Origin: Aquisphaera giovannonii
GTDB lineage: Bacteria; Planctomycetota; Planctomycetia; Isosphaerales; Isosphaeraceae
DNA: 64,000 nt
Reading direction: 5' to 3'
Assembly (NCBI RefSeq): GCF_008087625.1
Contig: NZ_CP042997.1
Span: forward strand, 4,464,001-4,528,000
The position numbers and the translations under genes were made by a program. The notes beneath the pieces were generated by a model. That model was not told the origin of the DNA. It ran no database searches and was given only the letters and a program-made list of their open reading frames with translations. Below are positions 1-8,917 of this stretch, piece after piece; positions within the stretch are counted from its first letter, which is position 1, and every line of letters begins with the position of its first letter.

Positions 1-105
1 GAGGTCCGCGGTCCGGGGGCCCGGCCCGTCGCGCGGGCCCTCGCCGCGGCCGGGGCCGTCGTCATAGGTCAGGCAGAGCGTACCCGGGGGCAGACCGGCA
101 CAAAG
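1..105 (-). CDS. Polysaccharide deacetylase (NodB-like), N-terminal fragment cut by window edge
   Basis: Reading the minus strand leftwards, one frame gives LPPGTLCLTYDDGPG and ends in PGPRTADL at the edge. This matches the first conserved motif of NodB/CE4 polysaccharide deacetylases, (L)T(F/Y)DDGP, in which the second Asp helps bind the metal. The family removes acetyl groups from N-acetylglucosamine polymers at the cell surface. Only about 35 codons are visible. No convincing ATG, GTG or TTG lies in frame just upstream, and the stretch before it is AT-rich (TATATTTATATT), so the start is unresolved. A lost base near the start is possible, because the neighbouring glycosyltransferase shows several single-base gaps. 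The spacer between the motif and PGPRTADL (RGEGPRDGPG) is longer than usual. The motif is clear, but the fragment is very short. Confidence 0.5.
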
Positions 106-124
106 TATATTTATATTAGCGCTA

Positions 125-1000
125 CTATGATTGCATCTCCAGCAACCGAAGCCCCCGCTCGACGTCCGTCGGGACGGGCCGCCGCCGCCCAAATGCCCAG
201 GGCATGCCCGACATCGTCCCCGCGAGGCTGCGCGAGGATTCCCGGGAGAGCGGCCGGCGCCGGGCGGCCTCGATCGTCTTCTTTAGGGCCACCGGGACCG
301 GCCGTCGGAGCCAGGCGAACCAGAGGGCATTGCGGGTCATGGCGCCCCGGCGGCCGGAGGGGTCCCGGCTGCGGGACGGGTGGTGGTGGACGACGAACTC
401 GGGCGCATAACAGAGCTGCCAGCCCCGGGAGGCCAGGTCGACGGCCAGCAGCTCCTCCTCGCCGCCGATGAAGAAGCGGTCTCGAACCCCCCGGCCTCGA
501 GGTACGCCGAACGCCGGACCACGGAGGCCCCCGCGAGGAAGCCCAGCAGGAAAGGCCCGGGCATACCCGGCCCGCGGGGCAGGGGGCTCCGCTCCAGGAC
601 CGAGCAGATGGCATCCTCCCTGTCCTCGGGCCCGACGAGGACGCGGGCGGTGACCACCGCAAGCCGGGGCGACGCGTCCATCAGGTCGGCGGCCCTCCGC
701 AGGCATCCCGGCTCCCACCAGGTGTCGTCGTCGCAGAATGCGACGTAGGGCGAGTCGACGCGCCGCACCCCGAGCGTCCGGGCCGCCGCGCCGAGGTCCC
801 CCCCCGCTCGATGAGCTCCACGCCCGGGAAGCGGCCGGCCACGGCCGCGGCCGTGCCGTCGGTCGAGGCGTCATCACCACGACGACCCTGGGGTTTTCCG
901 GCAGCCCAGTCAGGCTTTCCAGATAACTTGAAATTTCGTTAATGCGATTGTGTGTAATCATGACCACGGTGATACGCCCTTCATTCGTTCCCGCTTGCAC
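125..1000 (-). pseudogene. GT2 family glycosyltransferase with three single-base gaps
   Basis: An inverting GT2 glycosyltransferase would move a sugar from a nucleotide-sugar donor onto a glycan. The start is GTG at 1000 with GGAGGGGG nine bases upstream, giving ITVVMITHNR. The reading then changes frame three times. After VVVV, near 875, a second frame gives DDASTDGTAAAVAGRFPG. After the run of eight C (plus strand) at 798-805, a third frame gives DLGAAARTLGVRRVDSPYV and the metal-binding CDDD. Near 480 the first frame returns with RFFIGGEEELL and continues to the stop at 125. Each change is repaired by adding one base, and together they restore the frame, so the protein is whole at family level but broken on paper. 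This is either a decayed gene or a patch of base-calling errors. Function is well supported; intactness is not. Confidence 0.75.
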
Positions 1001-1446
1001 GACACACCCCCTCCGCCAGCGTGCAACGTCCGTCCGAAGGTGCGCGGCGACGTTCTCATCGCGCGACGACTGGGCTTCTCAACGTACGTCCCAAAGACGC
1101 CCCGGACCGCGTACGGGGCGGCCTCCGCGTCGGGCCGCGGTGCCCTTGCGCCCTGCGGCGCCGCCGCTTGAGCATTCCCCGAACGGGCCCTCGCCGGGGC
1201 CCCTTCCCGGCGGGTGTCATCTATCGCGCAGTGGTATGAGAATTGCCCAGAAGCCACACCAAATCGTCGATGCCCCTCCCGCGTTGGTCGCTTCGCTAAG
1301 CCCGGTGCATCGCAGCCGGCCCGACCCCAACGGCCGCCCCGAGCGGCGAAATCCCGACAGCCATCCGAACCATCGCCGCCTCACATGTAGTCGTTCCGTC
1401 GCACCGAATGCATCCCGGAAAGGAATCCATTTTGGAGGAGTCGAGT
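1001..1446. other. Divergent intergenic region upstream of the glycan operon
   Basis: This is 446 bp between the outward-facing GT2 gene (minus) and the first GT9 gene (plus). It must hold promoters for both directions, but no hexamer pair stands out. At the right end, GGAGGAG at 1434-1440 is a strong ribosome binding site placing the GT9 start at ATG 1447. No conserved coding frame or RNA was recognised. Confidence 0.5.
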
Positions 1447-2514
1447 ATGCTGCACTCGCCGCCCGGGCGGATGGCCATCCTGCGCGCCTTGAAGCTGGGC
1501 GACATGCTCTGCGCCGTCCCGGCCTTGCGGGCGATCCGGTCGGCATTCCCCGCCGCCGAGGTGGTGCTCGTGGGCCTGCCCTGGGCGAGCGAGTTCGTCG
1601 CCCGCTATCCGGCCTACCTCGACGGGTTCCGGGAGTTTCCGGGCTACCCGGGCCTGCCGGAGCGGGAGCCCGACCTCGCCCGGCTCCCGGGCTTCCTCGG
1701 GGAGATGCGTGCCGAGCGATTCGACCTCGCCATCCAGATGCACGGATCGGGGCGGATCTCCAACGCGGTCGTCGCGGAGTTCGGCGCCCGAATCACCGCC
1801 GGATTCTATGAGCCGGGGATCATGTGTCCCGATCCCGCGACGTTCCTCCCCTTCCCCGAGCGGGGCCTCGAGCTGAGGCGGCTGCTGCAACTGACGGCCC
1901 ACCTGGGCATCCCGCCCGACGGCGAGGCACTGGAATTCCCGCTGTCCGAGGCGGAGCGATCGGGGGCGGCGGCCCTGGCCCATTCGATTGGCATCGGTTC
2001 ACGCGATTTCGTGTGCATCCACGGCGGGGCGAGCGTGCCCGAGCGGAGATGGCCGGTCGACCGCTTCGCCGAAGTCGCCGACGCGATGGCGGGGCGGGGC
2101 CTGGAGGTCGTGCTGACCGGGTCGGGGGCGGAGGTCGGGATCACCGGGGCCATCGCCCGGGCGATGCGGGCCCCCGCGATCGACCTGGCGGGCAGGACCC
2201 CGCTGGGGACGCTGGCGGCGATCCTCGAGCGGGCGCGGCTGCTCGTCTGCAACGACACGGGCGTCTCGCACCTGGCCGACGCGCTGGGGCTGCCCAGCGT
2301 CGTGATCTCCACGGGCGACAACCCCGACCGCTGGGCGCCGGCGGACCGGATTCGGCACCGGGTCCTCTGCCGCAACTCGGGCGTGCCCGCGGCGGAGGTG
2401 CTCCGCGAGGCGCTGGACCTCCTGTCCGAGCCAAGACGCCCGGCCTCCTCCCCCGGCCGCCCCCTCGCGTCCGAGGTGAGGGACGTCGGCCGATACGCAG
2501 GGAGCCTCCTATGA
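1447..2514 (+). CDS. GT9 family heptosyltransferase-like glycosyltransferase
   Basis: This GT9 enzyme probably transfers a heptose from an ADP-heptose donor onto a lipid-linked or LPS-core-like acceptor at the inner face of the membrane. The N-terminal Rossmann half has ALKLGDMLCAVPALRAIR (about residues 14-31), the GD-x-L/V-x-x-x-P-A motif of the WaaC/WaaF family. The C-terminal half has VCIHGGAS followed by RRWPVDRFAEVA, and then LLVCNDTGVSHLADALG (about residues 263-279), the donor-binding D-T/S-G region. Length (355 aa) is normal. ATG 1447 is preferred over the upstream in-frame ATG 1408 because GGAGGAG sits six bases before it. The gene overlaps the next by ATGA, so the two are likely translationally coupled. 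Acceptor and exact donor cannot be read from sequence. Confidence 0.9.
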   Translation: MLHSPPGRMAILRALKLGDMLCAVPALRAIRSAFPAAEVVLVGLPWASEFVARYPAYLDGFREFPGYPGLPEREPDLARLPGFLGEMRAERFDLAIQMHGSGRISNAVVAEFGARITAGFYEPGIMCPDPATFLPFPERGLELRRLLQLTAHLGIPPDGEALEFPLSEAERSGAAALAHSIGIGSRDFVCIHGGASVPERRWPVDRFAEVADAMAGRGLEVVLTGSGAEVGITGAIARAMRAPAIDLAGRTPLGTLAAILERARLLVCNDTGVSHLADALGLPSVVISTGDNPDRWAPADRIRHRVLCRNSGVPAAEVLREALDLLSEPRRPASSPGRPLASEVRDVGRYAGSLL

Positions 2515-3509
2515 CCGCGAGACCCCTTCGCGTCCTGACCTGGCACGTCCACGGCAATTACCTGCTGTACCTGTCCCAGGCGGAGGTGGAGTTCTATCTC
2601 CCCGTCGCCCCGGGGCGGCCGGGCTACGGCGGCCGGGGGGACTCGTTCCCCTTCCTGGCCCGGGTCCGGGACGTCCCCGCCGAGGCCGTCCGCGACCTGG
2701 AACTCGACTGCATCCTGTTCCAGAACTGGCGGAATTACCTCGAAGATCAGTACGAGATCCTCAGCGAGGAGCAGCGGGCCCTCCCCCGCATCTACCTCGA
2801 GCACGACCCGCCTCAGGAGCATCCCACCAACACGCGGCACCCGGTGGACGACCCGAACACGCTGCTCGTCCACGTCACGCCGTTCAACGAGCTGATGTGG
2901 GACAGCGGGCGGACGCCGACCCGCGTCATCGAGCACGGCGTCTTCGTGCCCGAGGGGGTGCGCCACACCGGGGAGGTCTCCCGGGGGATCGTCGTCGTCA
3001 ATCACCTGAAACGCCGGGGACGCCGCCTCGGCGCCGACGTCTTCGAGCGGGCACGCGGGGAGGTCCCCCTCGACCTCGTCGGGATGGACGCCGAGTCGCT
3101 CGGCGGCCTGGGCGAGGTCCGGCCCCTGGAGTTGGCGGCGTTCGAGGCGCGTTATCGCTTCTTCTTCAACCCGATCCGCTACACCAGCCTCGGGCTGGCC
3201 GTGATCGAGGCGATGATGGTCGGCATGCCCATCGTCGGCCTGGCGACGACCGAGATGGCCACGGCCGTGCGGGACGGCGTCTCCGGCTTCGTCTCCACCG
3301 ACGTCGGGCGGCTCATCGAGGGGATGAAGCACCTCGTGGCCGACCCCGCGGAGGCACGCCGCTTGGGAGAGGGCGCACGCCTCGCGGCCTCGGAGCGGTT
3401 TGCGATCCGCCGCTTCGCGGGGGAATGGGAAGGGACCTTCTCGGACGTGGCCGGGCGTCCCACGCGAGAACGATCGACGGTCGCCCCCGGCTTCGGAGCC
3501 ACGCCATGA
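2511..3509 (+). CDS. GT4-like glycosyltransferase (GT-B fold)
   Basis: The 332-residue protein has a GT-B layout. The N-terminal half (VLTWHVHGNYLLYL near the start) should bind the acceptor. The C-terminal half carries RYTSLGLAVIEAMMVGMPIVG (about residues 222-242), which resembles the GT4 donor-binding E-x7-E region and is followed by a DGVSGFV loop. It is shorter and more divergent than typical GT4 enzymes. The middle has a SRGIVVVNHLKRRGRRLG segment where phosphate-binding residues usually lie. It overlaps the upstream GT9 (ATGA at 2511) and the downstream GT4 (ATGA at 3506), so it belongs to the same transcript and probably the same glycan. Fold and enzyme class are well supported; sugar specificity is unknown. 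Confidence 0.82.
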   Translation: MTARPLRVLTWHVHGNYLLYLSQAEVEFYLPVAPGRPGYGGRGDSFPFLARVRDVPAEAVRDLELDCILFQNWRNYLEDQYEILSEEQRALPRIYLEHDPPQEHPTNTRHPVDDPNTLLVHVTPFNELMWDSGRTPTRVIEHGVFVPEGVRHTGEVSRGIVVVNHLKRRGRRLGADVFERARGEVPLDLVGMDAESLGGLGEVRPLELAAFEARYRFFFNPIRYTSLGLAVIEAMMVGMPIVGLATTEMATAVRDGVSGFVSTDVGRLIEGMKHLVADPAEARRLGEGARLAASERFAIRRFAGEWEGTFSDVAGRPTRERSTVAPGFGATP

Positions 3510-4813
3510 AGCGTCGCCTTCTCTGGATCAGCGAGCATGCCTCGCCCCTCGCCACCCTCGGCGGCGCGGACAGCGGTGGCCAGAACGTCTACGTCGCCCA
3601 GGTCGCCCGGCACCTCGCCGCGGCGGGGCATGAGGTGGACATCCTGACCCGGCGGGACGCCGCCGACCTCCCGTCCGCGGTCCTCTCCGCCGACGGCGTC
3701 CGCGTCGTCCACGTCCCGGCCGGCCCGCCGGAGCCGGTGCGGAAGGAAGACCTCCTCGGGTACATGGGGGAGTTCGCCGAGTTCGCGATCCGCCACGCCC
3801 GGCGACGCGGCGGCAAGTACGACCTCGTGCACGCGAATTTCTTCATGTCGGCGCTCGTGGCCTGCGAGATCAAGCGGGCGACGGGCGTCCCCTTCGTCGT
3901 GACGTTCCACGCCCTGGGCAAGGTCCGGCGGGTGCACCAGGGGGGCGCCGACTCGTTCCCTCAGGAGCGCCTGGCCATCGAGGAGCGGGCCGTGGCGGAG
4001 GCCGATCGGGTGATCGCCGAGTGCCCGCAGGACGAGCAGGACCTCCTGGAGCACTACCGCGCCGACCCGCGGAAGGTCGAGACGATCCCCTGCGGATTCG
4101 ACCACTCGGAATTCGGCCCCATCGATCGGGCCGAGGCCAGGCGGAGGCTGGGCCTCCCCGCCGACGGGCCGATCGTGCTCCAGCTCGGCCGCATGGTCCC
4201 CCGGAAGGGGGTGGACAACGTCATCCGCGGCCTCGCCCGACTGCGGTCGTCCCGAGGGGTGGCCGCGCGCCTGCTGGTGGTGGGGGGCGAGTCTCGCGAG
4301 CCCGACCCGGCGGCCACGCCGGAGATCGGCCGGCTGCTGGAGGTGGCGCGCGAGGAGGGCGTGGCGGACGCGGTCACCTTCGTCGGCAGCCGGGGCCGTC
4401 GGGAGCTCCGCGACTACTACGCCGCGGCCGACGTCTTCGCCTCGACCCCCTGGTACGAGCCGTTCGGGATCACGCCCCTGGAGGCGATGGCCTGCGGCAC
4501 GCCGGTGGTCGGGGCGGCGGTGGGCGGGATCAAGGCGACGGTCGTGGACGGGGAGACGGGCTACCTCGTCCCTCCGCATGACCCCGAGGCCCTCGCCGCA
4601 CGCCTCGCCGACCTGCTGGGCGACCCCGCCGGGGCCCGGGAGTTCGGCCGCAGGGCGATCCGCCACGTCAACGCCCGGTACACCTGGCGCTCGGTCGCCG
4701 GGTCCATCTCGGATCTCTACGAGGTCGTGCTCGGGACCCATCGGGGCACGCGAGCCGGGGCCGGTCGCCTGGCGCGGTCGACCGCGGCGAGGGTGCTCGC
4801 GCACCCGGGCTGA
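3506..4813 (+). CDS. GT4 family glycosyltransferase (MshA / sucrose-phosphate-synthase-like)
   Basis: A retaining GT4 enzyme of 435 aa. The N-terminal glycine-rich loop GGADSGGQNVYV (residues 19-30) is the hallmark of the subgroup including MshA, sucrose-phosphate synthase and many lipid-linked glycan GTs. FHALGKVRR and IAECPQDEQDLL follow in the acceptor domain. The donor domain begins around VLQLGRMVPRKGVDNVI and has the E-x7-E motif in EPFGITPLEAMACGTPVVG (from about residue 318), where the two Glu contact the nucleotide sugar. Sequence alone cannot separate UDP-GlcNAc, UDP-glucose or other donors. The start at ATG 3506 overlaps the upstream stop by four bases. The C-terminal tail after about residue 410 is Arg/Ala-rich and probably unstructured. 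Confidence 0.9.
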   Translation: MKRRLLWISEHASPLATLGGADSGGQNVYVAQVARHLAAAGHEVDILTRRDAADLPSAVLSADGVRVVHVPAGPPEPVRKEDLLGYMGEFAEFAIRHARRRGGKYDLVHANFFMSALVACEIKRATGVPFVVTFHALGKVRRVHQGGADSFPQERLAIEERAVAEADRVIAECPQDEQDLLEHYRADPRKVETIPCGFDHSEFGPIDRAEARRRLGLPADGPIVLQLGRMVPRKGVDNVIRGLARLRSSRGVAARLLVVGGESREPDPAATPEIGRLLEVAREEGVADAVTFVGSRGRRELRDYYAAADVFASTPWYEPFGITPLEAMACGTPVVGAAVGGIKATVVDGETGYLVPPHDPEALAARLADLLGDPAGAREFGRRAIRHVNARYTWRSVAGSISDLYEVVLGTHRGTRAGAGRLARSTAARVLAHPG

Positions 4814-4872
4814 TGAAAGACATCACCGCGCGGCCCGGAAGCTGGCCGCGCCACCTTGAGGAGGGTTGAAAC

Positions 4873-5598
4873 GTGGCGGAGTTGAACGGGAAGGTCGCGC
4901 TCGTGACGGGGGGAGGTCGGGGCCTCGGTGAGGCGATCTGCCGCAACCTCGCGGGCGCCGGGGCGGTGGTGCTCGCCGGGGACGTGCGAGACGACCTCGT
5001 CGAGCAGGTCGTCGGCTCGATCCGGGGCAACGGCGGCCGGGCCGAGTCCCTGCGGCTCGACGTCACCGACGAGGAAGGGGCCTCGGACGCGATCGAGCGC
5101 ATCGTCGGGCGGCACGGCCGCCTCGACGTCCTGGTCAACAACGCGGGGATCGACCTGACCGTCTCGGTCGACCAGCTCTCCGTGGCCGACTGGGACCGCA
5201 TCCTCGCCGTCAACCTGCGCGGGCCTTTCCTGATGTCCAAGCTCGCCCTGGCCAAGATGCGGGGGCAGGGGGGCGGGCAAATCGTGAACATCGTCTCGAC
5301 CGCCGCGAAGCGGGCGTGGGCCAACGCCTCGGCCTACCACGCCAGCAAGTGGGGCCTGCTCGGCCTGAGCCATGCCCTGCACGTCGAGGCCCGGCCGCTG
5401 AAGATCAAGGTCACCGCGGTCGTGGCCGGCGGCATGCGGACGCCGTTCCTGCTGGACCGGTTCCCGGACCTGGACCCGGGCGTCCTCCAGGACCCGGCGA
5501 ACGTGGCCGAGACCGTGCGATTCGTCCTCTCCCAGCCGGACGAGACCGTCATCCCCGAGGTGCTGGTCCTGCCGATGCGCGAGAGCTCGTGGCCCTGA
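4873..5598 (+). CDS. Short-chain dehydrogenase/reductase in the glycan operon
   Basis: A classical SDR of 241 aa, NAD(P)-dependent. It shows the cofactor loop TGGGRGLG (residues 12-19), NNAG (about 89-92), a catalytic Ser in IVSTAA (about 141) and Y-x3-K in AYHASKWG (Tyr about 155, Lys about 159). The GTG start follows GAGGAGG with suitable spacing. It sits between glycosyltransferases and gmhB/hldE, so a job in oxidising or epimerising a sugar is plausible. It is not an extended SDR and is not a normal HldD epimerase, so it should not be taken as the missing ADP-heptose epimerase without testing. The C-terminus is shorter than in FabG-type SDRs, ending in VLPMRESSWP. Substrate unknown. Confidence 0.85.
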   Translation: MAELNGKVALVTGGGRGLGEAICRNLAGAGAVVLAGDVRDDLVEQVVGSIRGNGGRAESLRLDVTDEEGASDAIERIVGRHGRLDVLVNNAGIDLTVSVDQLSVADWDRILAVNLRGPFLMSKLALAKMRGQGGGQIVNIVSTAAKRAWANASAYHASKWGLLGLSHALHVEARPLKIKVTAVVAGGMRTPFLLDRFPDLDPGVLQDPANVAETVRFVLSQPDETVIPEVLVLPMRESSWP

Positions 5599-5599
5599 G

Positions 5600-6208
5600 A
5601 TGGAAACCCACCGCGCGGCATTCCTGGACAAGGATGGGACCTTGGTCGTGGACGTCCCGTACAACGTCGATCCCGACCAGATCCGGCTGGCGCCGGGGGC
5701 CGCCGAGGGGCTCGTCCTCCTCCGCGACGCCGGGTTCCGGCTGATCGTGATCTCGAACCAGTCGGGCGTCGCGCGGGGCCTCTTCGCCGAGGCGGCCATC
5801 GCGGCGGTCCGCGGACGGCTCGGCGAGCTGCTCGGGGAGATCGGCGTGGCGCTCGACGGCTTCTACTACTGCCCGCACCATCCGCAAGGCGTCGTGCCGG
5901 AATATGCGGTGGCCTGCGAGTGCCGCAAGCCCCAGCCCGGCATGATCCTCGCGGCGGCCCGCGACCACGCGATCGACCTGGGCCGCTCCTGGTTCCTCGG
6001 CGACATCCTCGACGACGTCGAGGCGGGCCGCCGGGCCGGCTGCCGGACGGCGCTCATCGCCAACGGCAACGAGACCGAATGGGAACGCTCGCCCCTGCGG
6101 TGGCCGGACGTCGTGGCACGCGACCTCGCCGAGGCCGCCCGGCTGATCACGGCCGCCCCCGACGCGGGCCCTCGACCCGACGCGAACATCCACCCGACCG
6201 GAGAATGA
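5600..6208 (+). CDS. gmhB: D-glycero-D-manno-heptose 1,7-bisphosphate 7-phosphatase
   Basis: A HAD-family phosphatase that removes the 7-phosphate from heptose 1,7-bisphosphate between the two HldE reactions of ADP-heptose synthesis, in the cytoplasm. Seen here: the nucleophile motif FLDKDGTLV with Asp10 and Asp12, the second motif VISNQSGVARG, and the zinc loop CPHHPQG...CECRKP (Cys/His/Cys/Cys) typical of GmhB and histidinol-phosphatase. The last motif is GDILDDVEAG, where GmhB enzymes usually have GD-x-x-x-D. Length (202 aa) is normal with a short extra tail. It starts one base after the SDR stop and overlaps hldE by ATGA, which strongly supports the heptose role. The alpha or beta anomer preference cannot be read. 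Confidence 0.92.
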   Translation: METHRAAFLDKDGTLVVDVPYNVDPDQIRLAPGAAEGLVLLRDAGFRLIVISNQSGVARGLFAEAAIAAVRGRLGELLGEIGVALDGFYYCPHHPQGVVPEYAVACECRKPQPGMILAAARDHAIDLGRSWFLGDILDDVEAGRRAGCRTALIANGNETEWERSPLRWPDVVARDLAEAARLITAAPDAGPRPDANIHPTGE

Positions 6209-7773
6209 CCGTGAGCACCAGCCTGCCCCGGATCGTCGACGCCTTCGCCGGGCTGCACGTCCTCGTCATCGGCGAGTCGATGCTGGACTGCTACCTCCAG
6301 GGCTCGACCAGCCGGCTCTGCCCGGAGGCGCCGGTGCCGATCGTCGACTTCGGGGCAAGGTCCGAGCAGCCCGGTGGAGCCGCGAACTCGGCCTTCAACG
6401 CGCTCTGCCTCGGCGCCGAGGTCTCGTTCCTCTCGGTCGTCGGCGACGACCCCGAGGGCGAGTCCGTCGTGCGGCAGCTCGCGCGGCGGGGCATCGATCC
6501 GGCGGACGTCCTGTCCCAGCGCGGGCGGAGGACCCTGGCGAAGCAGCGAGTCCTCGCGGGATCGCAGCTCCTGCTCCGCCTTGATTCGGGGGACACCGGG
6601 CCGATCTCGCCCGAGGTCGAGGATCGCCTCGTCGATCGGCTCGTGGGCCTCTGGCGTCGCTGCGACGCGGCGGTGGTCTCGGATTACGGCTATGGCGTCC
6701 TTTCCCCCCGCGTGATCGGGAAGCTGGGGGAGCTGCAGTCCGACCTCCCGCGCATTTTGGTCGTCGATTCGAAGCGACTGGCCCTCTATCGCGACGCGAG
6801 TCCGACGGCCGTGAAGCCGAACTGCCGCGAGGCCCTGCGCCTGCTGGACGTGCCCGGGCCCTCTTCGGCCTCGGAGCGCGTCGACTGGATGGCCGCGCGG
6901 GGGGCGAGGATCCTGGACATCTCCGGCGCCCGCATCGCCTCGGTGACGCTCGACTCCGAGGGGGCCCTCGTCTTCGAGCGCGACCGGCCGGCGTACCGGA
7001 CCTTCGCCAAGGCCGACCGCGACTCGCGGGTCGCCGGCGCGGGGGACACCTTCGCGGCCACGATCGCCCTGGCCCTGGCGGCGGGTGCGGAGACGCCCGC
7101 GGCCGCCGACCTCGCCTCGGCCGCCTCGGCCGTGGTGATCGGCAAGGAAGGCACGGCGACCTGCTCCGCGGCCGAGCTCCGCGACAGGGTCTCGCCGGCC
7201 GGCAAGTCGCTCGCCGATCGGGCGGAGCTGGCCGATTGCGTCGCGGGCCATCGCCGCCTCGGCCGCCGAATCGTCTTCACGAACGGCTGCTTCGACATCC
7301 TCCACCGGGGCCACATCTCGTACCTCAGCCGGGCCAAGGCGCTCGGCGACGTGCTCATCGTCGGCGTCAACTCGGACGAGGGGATCCGCCGGCTCAAGGG
7401 GCCGACCCGCCCGATCAACGCCCTGGAGGACCGGCTCCAGGTCCTCTCGGCCCTGAGCTGCGTCGATCACGTAATCCCGTTCGACGAGCCCACCCCGCAC
7501 GAGCTGATCCGCGTCGTCCGCCCGGACACCTTCGTCAAGGGCGGGGACTACACGCGGGCCACACTCCCCGAGGCGTCGCTCGTGGAGGAATTCGGCGGCA
7601 CGGTGGAGATCCTGTCCTTCCTGGCCGACCGCTCGACCACCGACATCATCGCGAGGATCCGCCGCGCCTACGGCGAAGGGGCAGGGGGGGCGGACGGCCA
7701 CCCGCCCCTCGGCGCTGCGGCCGACACGTGGGCCGACCACGCGCCGGCCCTCGGCGGGGGGAACGGTGTCTGA
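6205..7773 (+). CDS. hldE: Bifunctional heptose 7-phosphate kinase / heptose 1-phosphate adenylyltransferase
   Basis: HldE carries out two steps of ADP-heptose synthesis. An N-terminal PfkB/ribokinase domain phosphorylates heptose 7-phosphate at C1, and a C-terminal nucleotidyltransferase joins the 1-phosphate to AMP. Seen: the kinase substrate motif EQPGGAANSAFN, the catalytic GAGDTFAATIA (about residue 277 on), the linker, then FTNGCFDILHRGHISYL (about 356-372) containing the H-x-G-H nucleotidyltransferase signature and FVKGGDYT. The 522-residue length fits the fused enzyme plus about 40 extra C-terminal residues rich in Ala and Gly. ATG 6205 overlaps the gmhB stop. With gmhB it supplies most of the ADP-heptose route; gmhA and hldD are not in the window. 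Confidence 0.95.
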   Translation: MTVSTSLPRIVDAFAGLHVLVIGESMLDCYLQGSTSRLCPEAPVPIVDFGARSEQPGGAANSAFNALCLGAEVSFLSVVGDDPEGESVVRQLARRGIDPADVLSQRGRRTLAKQRVLAGSQLLLRLDSGDTGPISPEVEDRLVDRLVGLWRRCDAAVVSDYGYGVLSPRVIGKLGELQSDLPRILVVDSKRLALYRDASPTAVKPNCREALRLLDVPGPSSASERVDWMAARGARILDISGARIASVTLDSEGALVFERDRPAYRTFAKADRDSRVAGAGDTFAATIALALAAGAETPAAADLASAASAVVIGKEGTATCSAAELRDRVSPAGKSLADRAELADCVAGHRRLGRRIVFTNGCFDILHRGHISYLSRAKALGDVLIVGVNSDEGIRRLKGPTRPINALEDRLQVLSALSCVDHVIPFDEPTPHELIRVVRPDTFVKGGDYTRATLPEASLVEEFGGTVEILSFLADRSTTDIIARIRRAYGEGAGGADGHPPLGAAADTWADHAPALGGGNGV

Positions 7774-8893
7774 CATGAGCACGAGCGACGCCTGGTGCCG
7801 AGCCCGCCACATCCTCTGCGTCCGCCTGGACGCGATGGGGGACCTGCTCATGACGGTCCCCGCGATCCGGGCGCTGCGCGAGGCGGTCCCCGGCCGCCGC
7901 GTGACGCTGCTGACGTCGCCCTCGGGGGCCGAGGCCGCCGCGCTCATCCCCTGCGTGGACGACGTGATCATCTACGACGCGCCCTGGATGAAGGCCGCGG
8001 CCCCACGCGCCGATCCCGGCCCGGACCTCGCGATCGTGGAGCGGCTCGCCCGGGCCGGCCTCGAGGCGGCGGCGATCTTCGCGGTATACAGCCAGAATCC
8101 CCTCCCGTCGGCCATGCTCTGCTACCTGGCCGGGATCCCGCTCCGCCTGGCCCACTGCCGGGAGAACCCGTATCAGTTGCTCACGGACTGGGTCCCCGAG
8201 CGCGAGCCGCAGCAGCTCATCCGCCACGAGGTTCGCCGGCAGCTCGACCTGGTCGCCGCGGTCGGCTGCCGCGCGGCCGATGAGCGGATGCAGATCCGGA
8301 TCCCCGAGGTCGCGAGAGGACGCGTCGATTCCTGGCTGGGGGACCAAGGCCTCGGGACGGGCACCCCCTGGGCCGTGGTCCACCCCGGCTCGACGGCCGC
8401 CTCGCGGCGCTATCCGCCGCAGTCGTACGCGGAGGCCGCGACGCGGCTCGTCCGCGACCACGGGGTCCGGCTGGTGTTCACGGGAGGCGCGTCGGAGCGG
8501 GAGACGATCCAGTCGATCCGCCTGGCGATGGGCGGCGTCGCGTCGCTCTCGCTGGCGGGCGAGCTGAGCCTCGCCGAGCTCGCGGCCCTGATCGGCCGCG
8601 CGCCTTTGCTGATCTCGAACAACACCGGCCCGGTCCACGTCGCCGCGTCGGTGGGTACGCCGGTGGTGGACCTGTACGCGCTGACCAACCCGCAGCACAC
8701 CCCCTGGGGAGTGCCGAGTCGGGTCCTCAATCACGACGTCCCCTGCAAGTACTGCTACAAGAGCGTCTGCCCGGAGGGGCACCACGACTGCCTCCGCCTC
8801 GTCACGCCCGGCCAGGTCGTCGCCGCGGCGATCGAGCTGCTGGGGCTGGCCGGCCCAATGGCGCGAGCCGAGACGACCGGATCCGTGGCCTGA
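7766..8893 (+). CDS. GT9 family heptosyltransferase-like glycosyltransferase (second copy)
   Basis: A second GT9 enzyme, probably adding another heptose. Seen: ILCVRLDAMGDLLMTVPAIR near the N-terminus (the GD-x-L-x-x-x-P motif), VVHPGSTAASRRYPPQSYAEAA in the C-terminal domain, and LLISNNTGPVHVAASVGTPVV as the donor-binding segment. After that come CKYCYK, CPEGHHDC and a short helix. This four-cysteine group occurs in a subset of GT9 proteins and may bind metal. Length 375 aa. GTG 7766 overlaps the end of hldE; ATG 7775 is an equally good start and would trim three residues. It follows hldE directly, so ADP-heptose is the most likely donor. It is clearly diverged from the 1447-2514 copy. Confidence 0.9.
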   Translation: MSDMSTSDAWCRARHILCVRLDAMGDLLMTVPAIRALREAVPGRRVTLLTSPSGAEAAALIPCVDDVIIYDAPWMKAAAPRADPGPDLAIVERLARAGLEAAAIFAVYSQNPLPSAMLCYLAGIPLRLAHCRENPYQLLTDWVPEREPQQLIRHEVRRQLDLVAAVGCRAADERMQIRIPEVARGRVDSWLGDQGLGTGTPWAVVHPGSTAASRRYPPQSYAEAATRLVRDHGVRLVFTGGASERETIQSIRLAMGGVASLSLAGELSLAELAALIGRAPLLISNNTGPVHVAASVGTPVVDLYALTNPQHTPWGVPSRVLNHDVPCKYCYKSVCPEGHHDCLRLVTPGQVVAAAIELLGLAGPMARAETTGSVA

Positions 8894-8917
8894 ACCGGAA
8901 CCCCTGGAGAACGCGTG

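Noticed and set aside
4873-5598. SDR as an HldD-type ADP-heptose epimerase
   Set aside because: HldD is an extended SDR of about 310 residues with a different cofactor loop; this is a 241-residue classical SDR.
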